From NCBI GenBank assembly GCA_020086605.1, contig JACBWW010000012.1, positions 14,073,855-14,137,854 on the forward strand: a stretch of 64,000 nucleotides of DNA, written 5' to 3'. The position numbers were made by a program, and so were the translations under genes. Below, one piece after another: positions 45,610 through 59,400 of the stretch (positions are counted from its first letter, which is position 1; every line of letters starts with the position of its first letter). The notes below the pieces were generated by a model that saw nothing but the letters and a program-made list of their open reading frames with translations, was not told the DNA's origin and made no database searches. The DNA comes from Lanius collurio. Its lineage: Eukaryota; Chordata; Aves; Passeriformes; Laniidae.

Positions 45610-48600
45610 CATTTTTGTCTTGGGAATCACTTTGGTTTCTGTTGTCTCATTTCACAAGGCTTGCAATTAATATTTTATTCACTTGATGGAATGTAGGTTT
45701 TTCTGGTTGTGGTATGTAATGATAGCAGATATGAGGTGGCCATGCAATAACATAAATTTTAAAAAGAGCTATTTGGCATCCAGATGTCAGCATTTTCTTA
45801 CTTTCCATTAGTGGTACAATTGTGGTGTCTTTGACCTCTGAAAACAGGTTCTTGTCTTCAGTTCCTTCAGTTGCTGTGGGAGCCACTGGAGGGCACTGGT
45901 TGATAAGTGACTGATTCCACCCTCTCTGGGGTTACTATTCTGACCATTTCTGAATTTCCCGAGGTTCCTGTATGACTGCATGACTGCACCTGTCTTACAG
46001 TGTGTTCCTTGTGTTTAGGAGATGGTTATAGTCCAGCACCAAATGCATGTTCTGGAGACTCTCTGAAATTGAGGGAAGGAGCTTGATATAAAATGTCCAA
46101 CATACTATTACCTCCACCCAAGGCACTGCCTTGCCTGTCATCTAAGACACTCCCAGTACAGGGCAACAGCCACTACTACCTCAGCTCCTTGACAATATGG
46201 TCAGTGAGATCTTTCAGTATCACTGGGGTTCCTGTATTGTGTACCCACCAATGTTTGTTTCTGTTGGGTGTTGAAGCTGAATGATCTTGGGAAATAACAA
46301 GAGCACATTGTGCTCAGTTTGTACATCAGCCAAAGGGATGGGAGGTGTCACAGGTGTTAAACCAGGGAAAGGAAGGTCTGCTTAGTGTGGGACACCATAC
46401 TGCAGAACAAATACGATTTTCTTGGTGAACAGAATAATGCATTGTCTACTGTAAGCCTCAGAGCAGTTACTAAAGTGAGAGTAATGTCCTAATCCATTAT
46501 TTACACATAAGGATACTGAGAGGAGTAAAGATGGTTGCCCAGCAAATCTGTGCCTGGATGCATTTTATTCCTAATTTTAAGATGGAATTTCAGCCATTAG
46601 GTCATTTCTTGTAGTACTTTTACCTCAAAATTATATTTATTGTAAGAGTGCATGAAGTCAACCAATAGAATAAATACATATCTCAAGCATACCATCCAAA
46701 AGGGCTTAAATTCTACTTAGCCTGAGTCAACAGCAAAGTGAAAAACATCACAAGAGAATTAGGATGGACACCTTTGTTTTATGTATCATGTGAAGGAGTG
46801 GTGCTTTCTCGCTAAATCAGTGCAAACAGGTTGGGTGTCTCTCATTGTCTGACTGCAAATAACAGCCAGGCTGTACAAGAAACATGGCAGACAAGAAGTC
46901 AGTGTCCGATGGCCTGTGCTGATGGTTCTTCATAAAGCTCCCCACCTGGACTTCATTGTAAGCCTGGAGTCATATGAATGAATTACATAGATTTCACAGC
47001 AGTGAAATTGGGTAACACTGAAATAACATGTCCTGGAACACATGGCACGTCATATTATTAGAAAATGTGAAACTATTTTCTGCCTGTCTCCTGGCTGTAT
47101 GAATTTTTCTCCTTGACTTGCCATGAGCTGATAGAAAGGTGAGCACTAAGAGGTAACACTTCCATTCTGAATAATGGATGAGAAGAGCATCTGTCTTCAA
47201 TCCCAACATGTGCAAAGGAGAGGTGTTTGGCATTCAGGTTAAATGAAACATGATTCTCTCAATCTATTCTAACTCAATTTTAGATCCCTGCTTTGGCTAA
47301 AGACTTCGAGATGCCCTTGATCTGTCAGTCTAATCCCACTCATAAAACAATTGCAGAGCGAGATTTTGAGAGGAGAACAACAGAGTGACACCTAGTGTAA
47401 TGGTATCTGTCAGAGTTCCCCTTGTCTAAATTGTATTTGCCTCTTATATTTACCTGTTACCTACAGTATCTGCTTTAGACTTAGTGAAGGGTAATTGTAG
47501 GGACATTGGGAACAATTTGTTGATTATTTCTGTAAGTTACTAGAAACAGTGTGACTTACTGACTGTAAAAGTATGTTCTTCATGTAATTTCTACCAAAGG
47601 AATCAGTGAATGATAAAGTACTACTCTGAACCGTGTGAGCAGTCCTGATTGTTTAAGTGGATGTAGCTGCCAGAGTCTGCTCAGTATAATCCACAGTGCA
47701 CTCTGATGTTAGTGTTGCTGTTTGTTGCTACACTGCATGTTTCCTTTTCTTACCTGGATGAGAGGTATTTAGTGTCTTTCATCCTACAGCTTTTCTTCAT
47801 GCCTGTTCCAACTTCCTTCTCGTCTTTGTGTAGCTGCACCTGTATGTGCTGTTTAGTAGTGAACCTTAAGAAGAGTTCTTCATGTCAGGAGGTGGATGTG
47901 TGTACATGCTCACACGTGCTCATCTACACAGGTAAACCCCTTCTTACTTTGCTTTTGAATGTTTGTGCACACAAATAAGCCTCATAAGATGCTGGGAATT
48001 TTGCACAGGATTTTAGCAAGGTCACCAAGAGGATTAATGTTCAGCTGCCTTTGCATTAGCTAATGTCCATCTATGCATTTAAAGCTGTCTGGCTGTGAAG
48101 CTAGTGCATAGATTTCTTCCAGCCTGTCCTCAGTGCCTGGGATGGCAATAAGTCAGGTTGAGATAACTGAAAACATTGCTACTATTTTAGGGGAACAGTA
48201 TGAGATCCATGCTGCCAGTCCCTGAAGCTCCAAAATGCCACGTTTGTAAAGAATAGTGCATATTTCATGTTCAGGTGAAAATAATAGTGACATTAACTGA
48301 ACTAGTTTGCCCCTTCTTTCTTCAAATCTAGGTTTATTATAAACTGAATTCTTATCATTGGAACATACTTCAGCTCTCAGTGTGATAGATTTTTTCTATA
48401 TAGTTTGTTTTTGAGGACTTGCTGAGTATCTTTCAGTTTGATGATTGCTGGGCACAGGCATGTGGTAAGCTCAGAAGGTACAGCCTTGGGGATTTTTAGT
48501 TTGCTCTTTTGCTTTTTGAAGGCTGGAGAGAACTGGAAAGCAAGCCAAATCTGCTAGCAAGCACTGGCTGGGTTCCTGATCTACATAATTTTAAATACTA

Positions 48601-50728
48601 GTATTTGAAATGCAAAGTCAAACACAAGCACTTGCATCACAGCTGCTCAAGAACTGTGAGGCTGTTTGTTTTTTTTTTTTTAACATGTTGTTCTTTTTTT
48701 GTGATACCTACTCCCTGTATTGCCTCAAGAGATAAGCCTACATGTATTGTGACGTATGCTTTAGGAGGCTCTAAACACTTGAAAGAAAAGTGAGCACAAA
48801 GCAAGCTGCTCTGTACTGTGATAGCCGAGCAGAGCCAGCCTTGGCTGTGCTTGTGCTTTGGATTCAAGCCCAGGTTTTATAGAAGTATTTTTAGTGGTAT
48901 TTTTAAACCAAATTTCTGTGTTTTTCTAATTCCCACTTAGTGTGCAGATTTGCAATGGGATGTGACAGAGGTGCTTTGGGTATTTTGTTGTTTCTTGCCC
49001 TTTTTTAAAATTTAATGTAGATGTCATCAGCATCATTTTCTTCAAGCTTCAAGCTAGGTGGTAATTACAGTAGCACTTAGTCGTGCCAGTTTTCCCTTGT
49101 CTTTGTTTAGTCTTACCCTCCTGTTTTCTTTATCTGCATTTTTTTCAAACTGTAGGGTACTACAGATAAGGAATACCTTTCATTTCTCCCAGAGCATTAG
49201 CCAGCATGGAAAAAAAAGGATTAGCATACTGCCATGTGCATTTAGCCTTGTCTTACATTTGATGCTCAGCAGAGAGGTTAGATGGAATAAAGTTTTCCAA
49301 GCTTTCATACTCTTGGTTTTAATCCTCATGCCACTCCCATCTTTATTCATATATTGACTATTTTAAAATAGTAGAAGTTCTAGTTTTTATTAGTGGTGTT
49401 CCCTGGTGCAGTTTCTCAGGCTGCTTTAATTCTATAGAGGAGGTGATCACACCAGGATCTTGATCTCTAGGAATGGTCTTTAACTCATCAGGGCTTAAGC
49501 TTTGTAACAAAAGCTGCTTATGTTGATTCTAGTGTATTCCTGCTCTGGAGCTATAGTATCCTACACTTAGGTGTAGTTACCACACTCACTTAAATATTTT
49601 TCCCCCTCAGAAATTTTATCTCCATCTTATAAATAACTATACATTATTCACAGATGCATTTGAAAACTCGTAGTTCAGCTCCTTGAAACCATTTGACAGA
49701 GGAATGTGCAGTTTCCAGGTATGACAATTTCCAGGTGTGGCTTTTCTCCCAAAGTACAATGGGGTTACTTTGACAAGGCTGGGCAAGGCTAGAGCAGCAG
49801 AGGTGTTTGCTAGCAGGCACAATTAGCTTTCTGAAAGCCATCAGATTGTAGTGGAATGGAGTTGCACTGCAAACCCTACAGGTAAATTGTTTTAAGTGTT
49901 AACTTGTATGTGCTATATGTGGAGAAGAGAGGGAACAGAATGCAAAGTATTGCATTTGTTGGAACATAAGTAATGAGCCTAAGTGAGTTTTAACCCGTAC
50001 AAGAAATGGTAATGCAAAAACATGCCCTGAAATACAGGAAGAGTGAAGACAAAAGCTGTTGAGAGTTGATTGGAGCCCCTTTTTGCCTGTCAGTCTGTAC
50101 CAGGCATGGTTTCATGGTAACAGCTTAGTGCAGCAGCTTTCCTTTCAAAACTAAAACCTGGAAAATGTCTCCTCAGAGAAATTTGCAATTGCTAAAGTAG
50201 AAGAGAGATTTCACAAGCACACTTGGTATTATCAAAATGCATAGAGATAAAACCATTGCTATTGAAGTTCCCTTTCCATTCCATGTATTGTTTCTACAAG
50301 CAAGAGATGGAAAACTGAGATGAGAAAAATATGCTGTTCATGCATTCTAGACAACTTATACAGAAGAAATATGCACTTCACTCACTTTACTGTGGGATCA
50401 TGAGAGTTCGTGAAAATGCAATGATGGTCATGAGAAAGGCTGGCAAGAGAAATAGCTGCAGCCTCCTTGGGGCTGCACAGCTAAGATAAGCAGGATTAGG
50501 TCTGACTAAGTAGTCAGAGATAAGCCCTCAAAGCAAAGCGCTTCAAAATAGTCTTCCTGAATTTCTGAGGGAATTATCTTCCTTCTCTTTTGCAATTACC
50601 AATTCAGAGCTACATGTGGGAGCCCTAGGTAATGGCAAGGTGGCCATAACCCTGGCTATTATGGTTTTTGTGATGTTAAAACCAAATAATTATAATGCTG
50701 CCAGCAGCTCTTCCCTATTGCCACCAGA

Positions 50729-50808
50729 GGTTGAGGTTAAATGAAAATAACTGAGCACGAATACTCCGGGTTGAGGTTAAATGAAAATAACTGAGCAAGA
50801 ATACTCCA
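50729..50808. repeat. 40-bp tandem duplication, two copies
   Basis: Unit 1 50729-50768 and unit 2 50769-50808 share GGTTGAGGTTAAATGAAAAT and following bases. They differ at about two positions (CACGA/CAAGA and the base at the end of the unit). Confidence 0.9.
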
Positions 50809-52737
50809 GGGACACTCCTGACTCCAGCTGTTATTTTATTCATCTAAAATAGGTGGGCTAAAAATCTTCCTAGTTGCTTACATCTGAGAACTTGCATGTT
50901 GTACCCACACTCTCTTCCCTAGCACAAAGGGAATCTGTTTGGGTTCTTTTATAATTGCTACTATAATCAATCCTAAAGTAAAGGGTAGTGGATGTGGTTA
51001 CATTACTTATGAAGACACATTCATGTGAAATGACTGTGTTTAGATAGAACCTGCCATGTCAGCATGTGGGCTGGGTCAGGGGAGCATCCAAGGAGTGGTA
51101 AGCAAATATTGGGAGGTTTGAACATCTCTGTTCCTCTAATGTTGGGACAGTAATTAGGCCCAGAATACATGGACAGACAGATTTTAGGAAACATAATGGG
51201 AACACTTGAGAAGCACAGCTCGAGATACCTTGTGTTAATTACTGAGTTGGACTAGACTGATTTAAAACTCATTATGTTATAATGACTGGGAACTCTGCAC
51301 CAGGTAACCAGGCTTCACATGAGTCCTCCTTGAATGCATCACTAAAAATGAGAATGTGGTTCATTGTCACAGAAGTTCTGTGGTGAATAAGCAGGGAACC
51401 TAAACTATTCAAGGCAGCCTGCTTGAGTCAGGATAAAAACATTTCAACTGGACTGATAGAAGGCAGTTTCTTGGATTGCTGACCCTCTTGGACATGCCTT
51501 AAGGAACCAGTGACATCATTCCCTGGGACTGCTTGCTGTCTACCTGCTTCTGTGTGTTAAATTCACGTTTTAAAAAGGGAAGTGCATGCATAGACAACAC
51601 TTGGAACAGGAAAAATGTTTAGTTTTCAAGTCTGCTTTCAGTTCTAAAGTATTAGCCTTAACATATGATTTATCTCTATTCACTGCAGTTTTCTTGGGCA
51701 TACCTATTTCCAAGTCTTTGTGTAGCTAGACAGAGCTTTGGAAAGATTATTTTGCTTTCAGAGGAATTATCTGGCTTGAGATGGTTAGTAAAATATATTG
51801 AAATACAATAGGCAAATCTCAAAAAATAGCTGATCTTCAGTTTAATACAGATTCAGAGTGTTTGGGGTTGGTGGTGGTTTAGGTCAGCCAATTTTTTATT
51901 TTCTGTGCTGCCTTTGAACGAACATGACTTACTGCATCTGCTTTAGTCCAGCATTCTGGACTGATTATATGGAATTGGTGTCGTTTTTAGAACAACTTAG
52001 GTGAGAGGCTTCACTACTACACACACAGGGTAAAGGTAGTTTCTCTATGTAGTGAACCTGGAGAGTCTATGCCTCTCTTTGTTGCTCATCTTATAAAAAT
52101 TATTTTCAATTACATTAATGAAGAACTGGGAAGCAATGGGTTTTTTTCAAGGCAGGGATATATACAGACCAAGTATGGGGGTGCAGTGCTTCAAGTGCTA
52201 CCTGCCTCTTCCCCAAATTTGGAGGTGGACTTGAACTGTATCGCCCACACTCAGATGAGGGAGACTGAGACCCTCCATTCCCTGCTCCTAGTGAGGCAGT
52301 TTTCATGCATCCTCATGGCTTCCTTTTTGTGCTCTCATAAAAACACATCATGGAAGACTTGTTTTTGTTGTAGGGGTGTCCTCACCAGCATTTTTTATCC
52401 TTCGCCCTGTGTGGTTTTTTCTTACTGCTGGTTGCCTTTACATGGAGTTGCTTTACACAAGAGAGTATTTTTTCAGGCTGGAGGGTGTCACCTATAAATT
52501 ATCTTGCTGATTAGATAGATACCTTGAAGGACATATTGAGGTATCCCAGTGTTGTTCATTGCTATTGATGAAGATAATTCTTTAAATCCTGCATTTCAGC
52601 GCTGATGAACTGAAGTAATCCACTTACTCGTATTTCCCTTACTTGTGAATTGCGTCAAGAAGACCTTCACTAGTGATTTCAGACAGCCCATAACAGTATT
52701 CTAAGACAAGAAGGATGCTTGCCTGCAAGAAATCCTA

Positions 52738-52970
52738 GCATCATTTAGGTTGGAAAGGATTTCTAAGATCATTGAGTTCATCTGTTAACCCAGCCCTGCC
52801 ATCTTCACCACAAAACCGTGTCGCCAGGTGCCATACCCACATGAACACTTTTTGAACACTTCCAAGGATTCCACCACTTCCCTGGGGAGCTTGTTCCAAT
52901 GCTTGACCACCCTTTCAGTGAAGAATTTTTTTCTAAGATCAAATGTCACCCTCCCTTGGAGCAAATGAGA
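52738..52970 (-). mobile_element. CR1 LINE 3' end, antisense, intergenic
   Basis: The reverse strand shows the CR1 ORF2 C-terminal remnant ([20 protein letters not shown], then [10 protein letters not shown]) followed by the CR1 3' UTR. On the + strand the reversed landmarks TTTAGGTTGGAAAGGATTTC and CCCTGGGGAGCTTGTTCC are seen. 5' truncated. Confidence 0.9.
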
Positions 52971-53368
52971 TTTCATCAAAGTAATACCTGATTTAAATAT
53001 ATCATTGCTAACTTCAATACTTTTCCTTGCGCTGCCTGCTGGTACAATGAATCATGAAATGATGACCTCCCTGATTCCTCCTTCACTGAACCAGCAATCA
53101 TAGCATCACTTCAAAAGAAAGCCCAGCCGTTTGATGCATGACCTTCATTTGCACACACTGATACAGCTTGTTTCCTGGGCGTCTGATTGAATCCTTGTAA
53201 GGATGGCGAGTGAGTAATTATTTGATTGGTATATTCAAAGAATCACACTGCACTTGTAACAGCACAGATTTGATATATTTAGTCACTACTTTTTTTTTTT
53301 CTTTCTACATAATTGTTTGGATCTATGAGACGTGCTCTTGTATGTCTCTGTGTGTGTATGTATATTTA

Positions 53369-53372
<4 letters not shown>

Positions 53373-53404
<32 letters not shown>
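53373..53404. repeat. (TA)n microsatellite
   Basis: An uninterrupted run of about 16 TA units, preceded by TATTTA repeats and a short TG run. Likely polymorphic. Confidence 0.95.
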
Positions 53405-53408
<4 letters not shown>

Positions 53409-56400
53409 AAATCAGGTTTCTGATGTGCTGAGGAGATGAAAGTTAAGCTATCACACTACCTGTCCTCATCCCCAAGTCTTTTAACCGATCAGTCAATTCC
53501 AGATGAACATGACAAAGAGGAGATTACCAGAAAATATCAAATTCTTGCAAATACCAAGAACATGTGCTAACTGAGGATATGCTCTTAGTAGAAAAATCTG
53601 CATGGAATAGATTGCTCTCACAAATTCCCCCACTGCAGCCAGCACAATCAATGGAGTCTGAACTTTTCTTGAACATAAAGGTGACCCAACCTCACAGTTC
53701 ATAGGTAACTAAGCTTTTTCATTGTAGGGATGTATGGGAACATCTGTATTATTACAAATCTCACATCATAATTGTCTCATAGTTAGCGTTAAGCCAAGTA
53801 TTTGCAAATATATGATGGACTTCATTCACCTCAATATCAGTAATTAGAGCCACATCCATCACAGAGCATCCTCTACTTACTCCAAGTCCAATACTGCAAA
53901 CCACAGGGGTGTGCCAGTTCACATAATTTAAATAGCTAGGATGCCCTTAGCAGAAAGACTATTTTAGCTGCACTACGAGCTGTTAGAAAAATCCTTCCTG
54001 GTATGATTTTCTCATCATTCAAAGAGCTTAGATATCCTAATTCCTATCAGCTCTTCTCCCAGTCTCCTAAAATCCCCAAACGAAACCCCTTCTTTTTTCT
54101 GAAATTCTCTTTTCCCTCACTGATCTAGGGAAGAAGCATTATCCGTGCTCAGTAGCTAGTTAGCAGGATGATAAATGACTTGACAGGATAAGCTTTCTCA
54201 AGACATAGAATAAATGGAATAAGCCTTTGTTCTGAGGAAATCCCAATCCCTCCAAAAGGCAGCCCATCATCCACCCCCTGACTGTTCTGTAGTCTCACAC
54301 CATGCACCATTCTCACACAGCCCAAAGCCTGTAATTTTCATAGAAGACTAAGTGAATTGAGAAATTTAACTAAATTTGGCATTCTGATTAATTTAAAAAT
54401 CCCAGCAGGTTTTGCTAGGCCAGCAGTAGAAAACACACTCTGTTCCCCATAAATACATGCACTCCTAACAGAAACATTCACTCTCCTATTTCTCTTGCAA
54501 AGGATGATTTTGGGAAACTAAAGCTGGAGGATGCACTAAAAGCCTTGCATCATTGCAGCTATTTTTTCATGCGCTGACACAAGACCTACCTGGTATCAGG
54601 AGCTTTGCATGCTGGTTCTTTGCATATCTGTAATGCTAATGCTATGAAAGCATCCAATGATTTACAGTCATGAGCAGTATTCTATATCTCCTAAAACACT
54701 GGTGCCTGCACCTCTGTGTCCTGCTTTGACTTGACTGTGTTTTGTACTAGAGAATTGTTTCTTTGGTTTTGTCTTGTTTCAGGGCCAAGACTGCTCTGTG
54801 AATACAAACATCAGGGTCATTTTGCTCCTTGTTGCACAGAAGTCTTTTGACACTTGTCTTGTTGCAAAGATAAACTGCTAAGTTGAAAATACCAATACCA
54901 TATTGCTCAGTTGCTTGGAGATTTCAGGCCACTATGTGGTGTACTGTGGTCCTCCATTAACATTTCCTCTCCTTCTCTTAAAGGATAGATGTCAAATGTC
55001 CTTATTCCATACTAACAGAAAGGCTGTGCCAACTAGTTTGAGGAGCAGTAAAACGTCAGCCCACACTTCTCTGCCTTCTCCTTCCACTGTTGTGTTCCCC
55101 AAGACTTAAGTCAGTGCCCGGCCAGGCTCACAGTTCTCTTCTCCTGCGTTTCAGTCCCCTACAACAGAGCATGTACATTCTGGCACCTCATCCCAGTCAG
55201 CTGGCACCTTTCTCAGCAGATCCTGCAGTCAGCCCACTGGATTTTTAGCTTTCTCTGCATGAGAATTTTTCCACCCTTAAACCTTGCAGCCTATCAGCAT
55301 AAAATTGATTCTCCCTGTACAGCACTTTCATTACCAGATTTCGTTGTCCAGACATAGCAAGAATCATAAGATCCTTTATTCTGCTGCCACTCCAGGAGAT
55401 GTGTCAGGCACTGGTACTGCATGTGTACTGTACAGCTGGATGATTAGGGTGTTACCAAGACTGTCACTTCATGGAAATAGCTGGAATTAATTTCCGTGGT
55501 TTCTCAAATTATTTGGGTCATCTCTTGTCATGTTCTGTACAATAAAGACCACAAAATTTGTTGGTGTAAGTTTGGCAAAGAGTACATTTAAATAAACATA
55601 TAGCTTTGAATCATAGATTTAAAATGATGGAGAGTTTACTGTTCTATTTAATAAGTCCTTCAAATAGCTCATCATGCTGTGTTAAAAAAAAATTCAAAAA
55701 TTCAAAAGACCCCAACAACAAAACCACTTTATTTTCATTCTGAATTTGTGTAGTTTCATCTTTTAACCATAGTATTTGGCTAGGTTTTTACCTGCCAGCC
55801 ATGTCTTCTCTCAGTGTGTATACACACAGCAAGCTCAAGTCATCTCCTCATAATTTGGGACAAGGTACTCTTTAAGTCTCAGGCCTGTGTCAAGGTATTG
55901 TACCATAGCTGACTGTTTATTATTTTATTTAAGCCTGAAAGCTAACTGAGTTGGCTGCGAGCTCTCTCCTTAAACTTGGATGGTGCTGTGATGAAACCAC
56001 AATAGAATTGTACAGTCTTTCATTAACTATCTAAAAACAAATATAGCATTGACAATTGTTGAAGGTTATATTTTCCTCCAGCTGTTTTGCACTGGGCTTG
56101 GGTGCTGTGTAAACATCACCTGCTGCAATTTACATAAACACTTAGGCAAGCACCACCCTTGGCAAGTAGAAAATGTACATGTCTTCAGTGAAAATGTTTA
56201 TATTCTCAAGAATGTAATCACTAGCATGTGTTTGTTCCATAATAATATTTAAAGGTCTGTGGTGGACTGCTGACCCTAATGAAAGTATTTATGAGTGTGC
56301 CTTAGGGCCAGCCTGCCCGAACATGCTCAGGGGTAAAATAAGCTCCTTCCTCACACAACATGACACCAGACACTCTTGAGTATTCTGGTGGCCTCTGATT

Positions 56401-59400
56401 TGCAGGTGTGAGAAGGCACAGCCACCAGCTGTGCTTGGAGCTGTGCTTGCAGGCTCGCTGGAGAGCAGGACAGCTGAGGGCAGCTGGGAGACAGCCTGGG
56501 AAATGCAGACAGGCTCTTGCAGGTGCGCTACAGAGCTGAGGTCCCCGGGCCCTAAGCATGAAAACCACAACTCCCACTCTGAGAAGATTTGTATATAGAC
56601 TTCACACTACTCACTACAAACCCTTTCTAATTTGAGTGGATGTGCTCTCTGCCCTGAAGTTGAGCATATATATATTCAGCGTGCAGGGACAGTGTGTTCC
56701 AAGTACGAGTCAGCTCTGTAAGAAGTAAGCAATTTTTCCTCAGCGCAGTATCTGTGACATAGCTGTGTTTCAGGGCTGGGAGGGATCTTTAGATTCCCAG
56801 AGCAGATAAAACAGCTGGTGAAAGCTTAATGCAAAGAAAATACATGGCTTATGTACTTTGTGATTTCTTTTCTTAGCACAATCTCTATCACCACACAGTT
56901 GACTTAGTGTCATGGGTTTCAAAACTGAAAAATAAAATCTAAGTCAGTATATTACTGTTCCCAGCATGGAACAGTTAATTATCTGTATGACAGAATATGT
57001 TCTAAGATAGCTTTTTGGCAGGTAAAGTGACTGTGTGTCTACATTCAGGACTTTGTCCATATAATTCAAGTAAAGTTCATGTAAAGAAAGAAGTATTTGT
57101 GAGAAAAGGAGTACAGAACATAGCAGCTAAATCCTGCATTTTCCAGCATTAGGGTAGTAACAAGCATCTGATGATAAAATCCCATGCACTGTTGTCATTA
57201 CTTGGACTGTTGTTTGCATTGGTATTGATTTTATGTTCAATAATTTTGGGGTGCCCAAGCTGCAAAACCAAACAAGCCCTGTGTTCAGTAACCCTATGTA
57301 CAAACATAGATCCTCTATAGATTTGCCAAATAACGGCCATTTTGATCATATGGGCATCTCATCTATTCTCTCTCTGTTGCAGCAACATTAGAGGATCCAA
57401 ATATCTCAGACATGACAACCATCTTTACTTCGTAAAATAAAGATTCCTTCACAGAGACATTTGCCTTGATTGATCATGTGCCTAAGGCCCATGTCAGTAC
57501 CAAAGTACAAATCAAGTATTTCTGGTTTGGGTTAGTATAAATCAGCTTTTCCATATGGTTGTAAGCTGCCAAAGAGTAAAATATGTTATTAATTATTTAC
57601 TTGAATACACTTGTAGCTCAAAGCCTACACTTTGCTAATTCTGAAAAGCCATTAGGAAATTTCCAATCATTTCTTGATTTAATGCTAACTAAAAATACCT
57701 CATCCTCAGATTAGCACAGTAGGATGTCAAGGGTGAGAATATTTGTCCTGGACATCCGACATGAATCTCCGTTCCTTGGCGAGACCTGGGTTTCACAGAA
57801 AGTACAGTTCCTTTTCTTTCTTAGTTCACTTCTAGGTGGTTTAAGTACAGTAAGTTTGTTGTTTGGACTGAAACCTGCTGATAACCACTGAAAAAACTCA
57901 ATCATCTTTTATATGTTAATGTGTTTTACTGACATTAAAAAAGTCTGAATAAGTCTGACATTCAAAAATTCTAGGATTTGGAAAGGGGGAGGGAAGCTGT
58001 ATTTGAAAACCAGAAAAAGAGTTCAGGAAATTCCAGTCAGCTCCACTCCTTGGGCCTGCGAGTCTACTTTAATTAGCACTTCCAGCTGGCCAGATTGTTG
58101 CTAAGAAAGTGGTTCTAGAGAGCTCAATCAGCAATGTCAAAAATGTTGATTCCTCAGGATCTGAGAACAAAACCAGCTTAAATGGAAGAATCTGTTAATT
58201 AGACTTTGAGAGATTCACAAATAATCCCTTTACAGAGAAACCTGACAATACTTGTATCCACTATTCTGCTTTTACTAAAACATTTACATTGAAAGGCTTC
58301 ACATAATTGCATATTTTTCCTAATTAGAATTTGCTTCCTTATAGTAGTTGACAAACAAGAGGTTACAATCTTGACTGGTGTTTAAAAGCCTTACCAAACT
58401 TTCCCTTGAAAGGTTAATTTAAAATACAGAAAACAGGCCACCTTATTCTGTCTTGGTACTTCTGTAATAAAAGGTTGATTGTTCAAGCAGGAGCATTCAA
58501 TTATTTTCTTTCTGATGCTATCTACATGTAAAAAAATCTAGCTAGGCTCAGCTGGTCCCTGAAGGCTTTTCAGTTCTAGCCCTCAGTGCAAGGATGCAAA
58601 ACAAAAAAATTAGAGCCTCACAATTAACATTCAAAATGTCAAGTATTATGTTGTCAAGTTAAAGAACGAAATTTGCTTCCAGGAATATCAGATACAGAAA
58701 AGCTTCTGGAGTGTTTACCCGTTTTTTAGTGAAACTCATTCTTCAAATATATTTGCTGGAGAAAAATATGCTAACTAGGGAAGTCAGAATGGCAGCCAGT
58801 GTTCAGAGAAATTGCCCACAAGTGTAGCCCTCCAGTTCTTGTTGAATTAATCATGATACTAGACCTCTAGAACAGACATTGAAAGCTTACAATATATTAA
58901 TATAGTTGAAGCAGAAAACAATTGGTTCTCTATCTGTGTTTCTATTTTACTTTTCTTTTTCCCCTACAGGAGCTGGGATACTCAAACAACAGATGTGCAG
59001 ACCAAAAGCAATGAAATTTATTGCTCTGATTCTGATGGTTGGAAGAAAACCAACACTGACCCTCAAGAGTTTGGGAACAAAACAAATAAAGAGTTTTAGA
59101 ATTATGCATGAACACTGAGACCACTGAATAACATGATGGAAACATGGTGAAAATAAGCATCCAGTGTAAAATAAATCAGCTCTCAAAGGGAAAGTAGTGA
59201 ATGGCTCAAACAACTTTGAAATTAGTGTTAATTTTGCTAGCGGCATGAATTTTAGCCCCACATTTCCTCACTTTTACTTACTGATCTTCTAGGTGGAAAA
59301 CTGAAAAGACAGGAATCTCTCAGAGGGGAAAATCAATGCTGTTACAATAGGTCCTCACAAACAGCAACAGGGGCATGGCAAAGTAGCTCTGGCATTGGAA

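Larger units (their letters stand above)
42764..45630 (+). other. GPD1L: GPD1L 3' UTR (predicted)
   Basis: Non-coding sequence between the GPD1L stop codon and the AATAAA at 45604-45609. The length, about 2.86 kb, is close to the long 3' UTR known for mammalian GPD1L. AT-rich, no recognised repeat, no coding signal. The cleavage point is inferred from the signal and the T/GT-rich sequence after it, not from transcripts. Confidence 0.7.

Noticed and set aside
52069..52497. 142-codon ATG open frame downstream of GPD1L
   Set aside because: No family similarity that I recognise, composition follows the local base content, and there is no promoter island or poly(A) context. Treated as chance.
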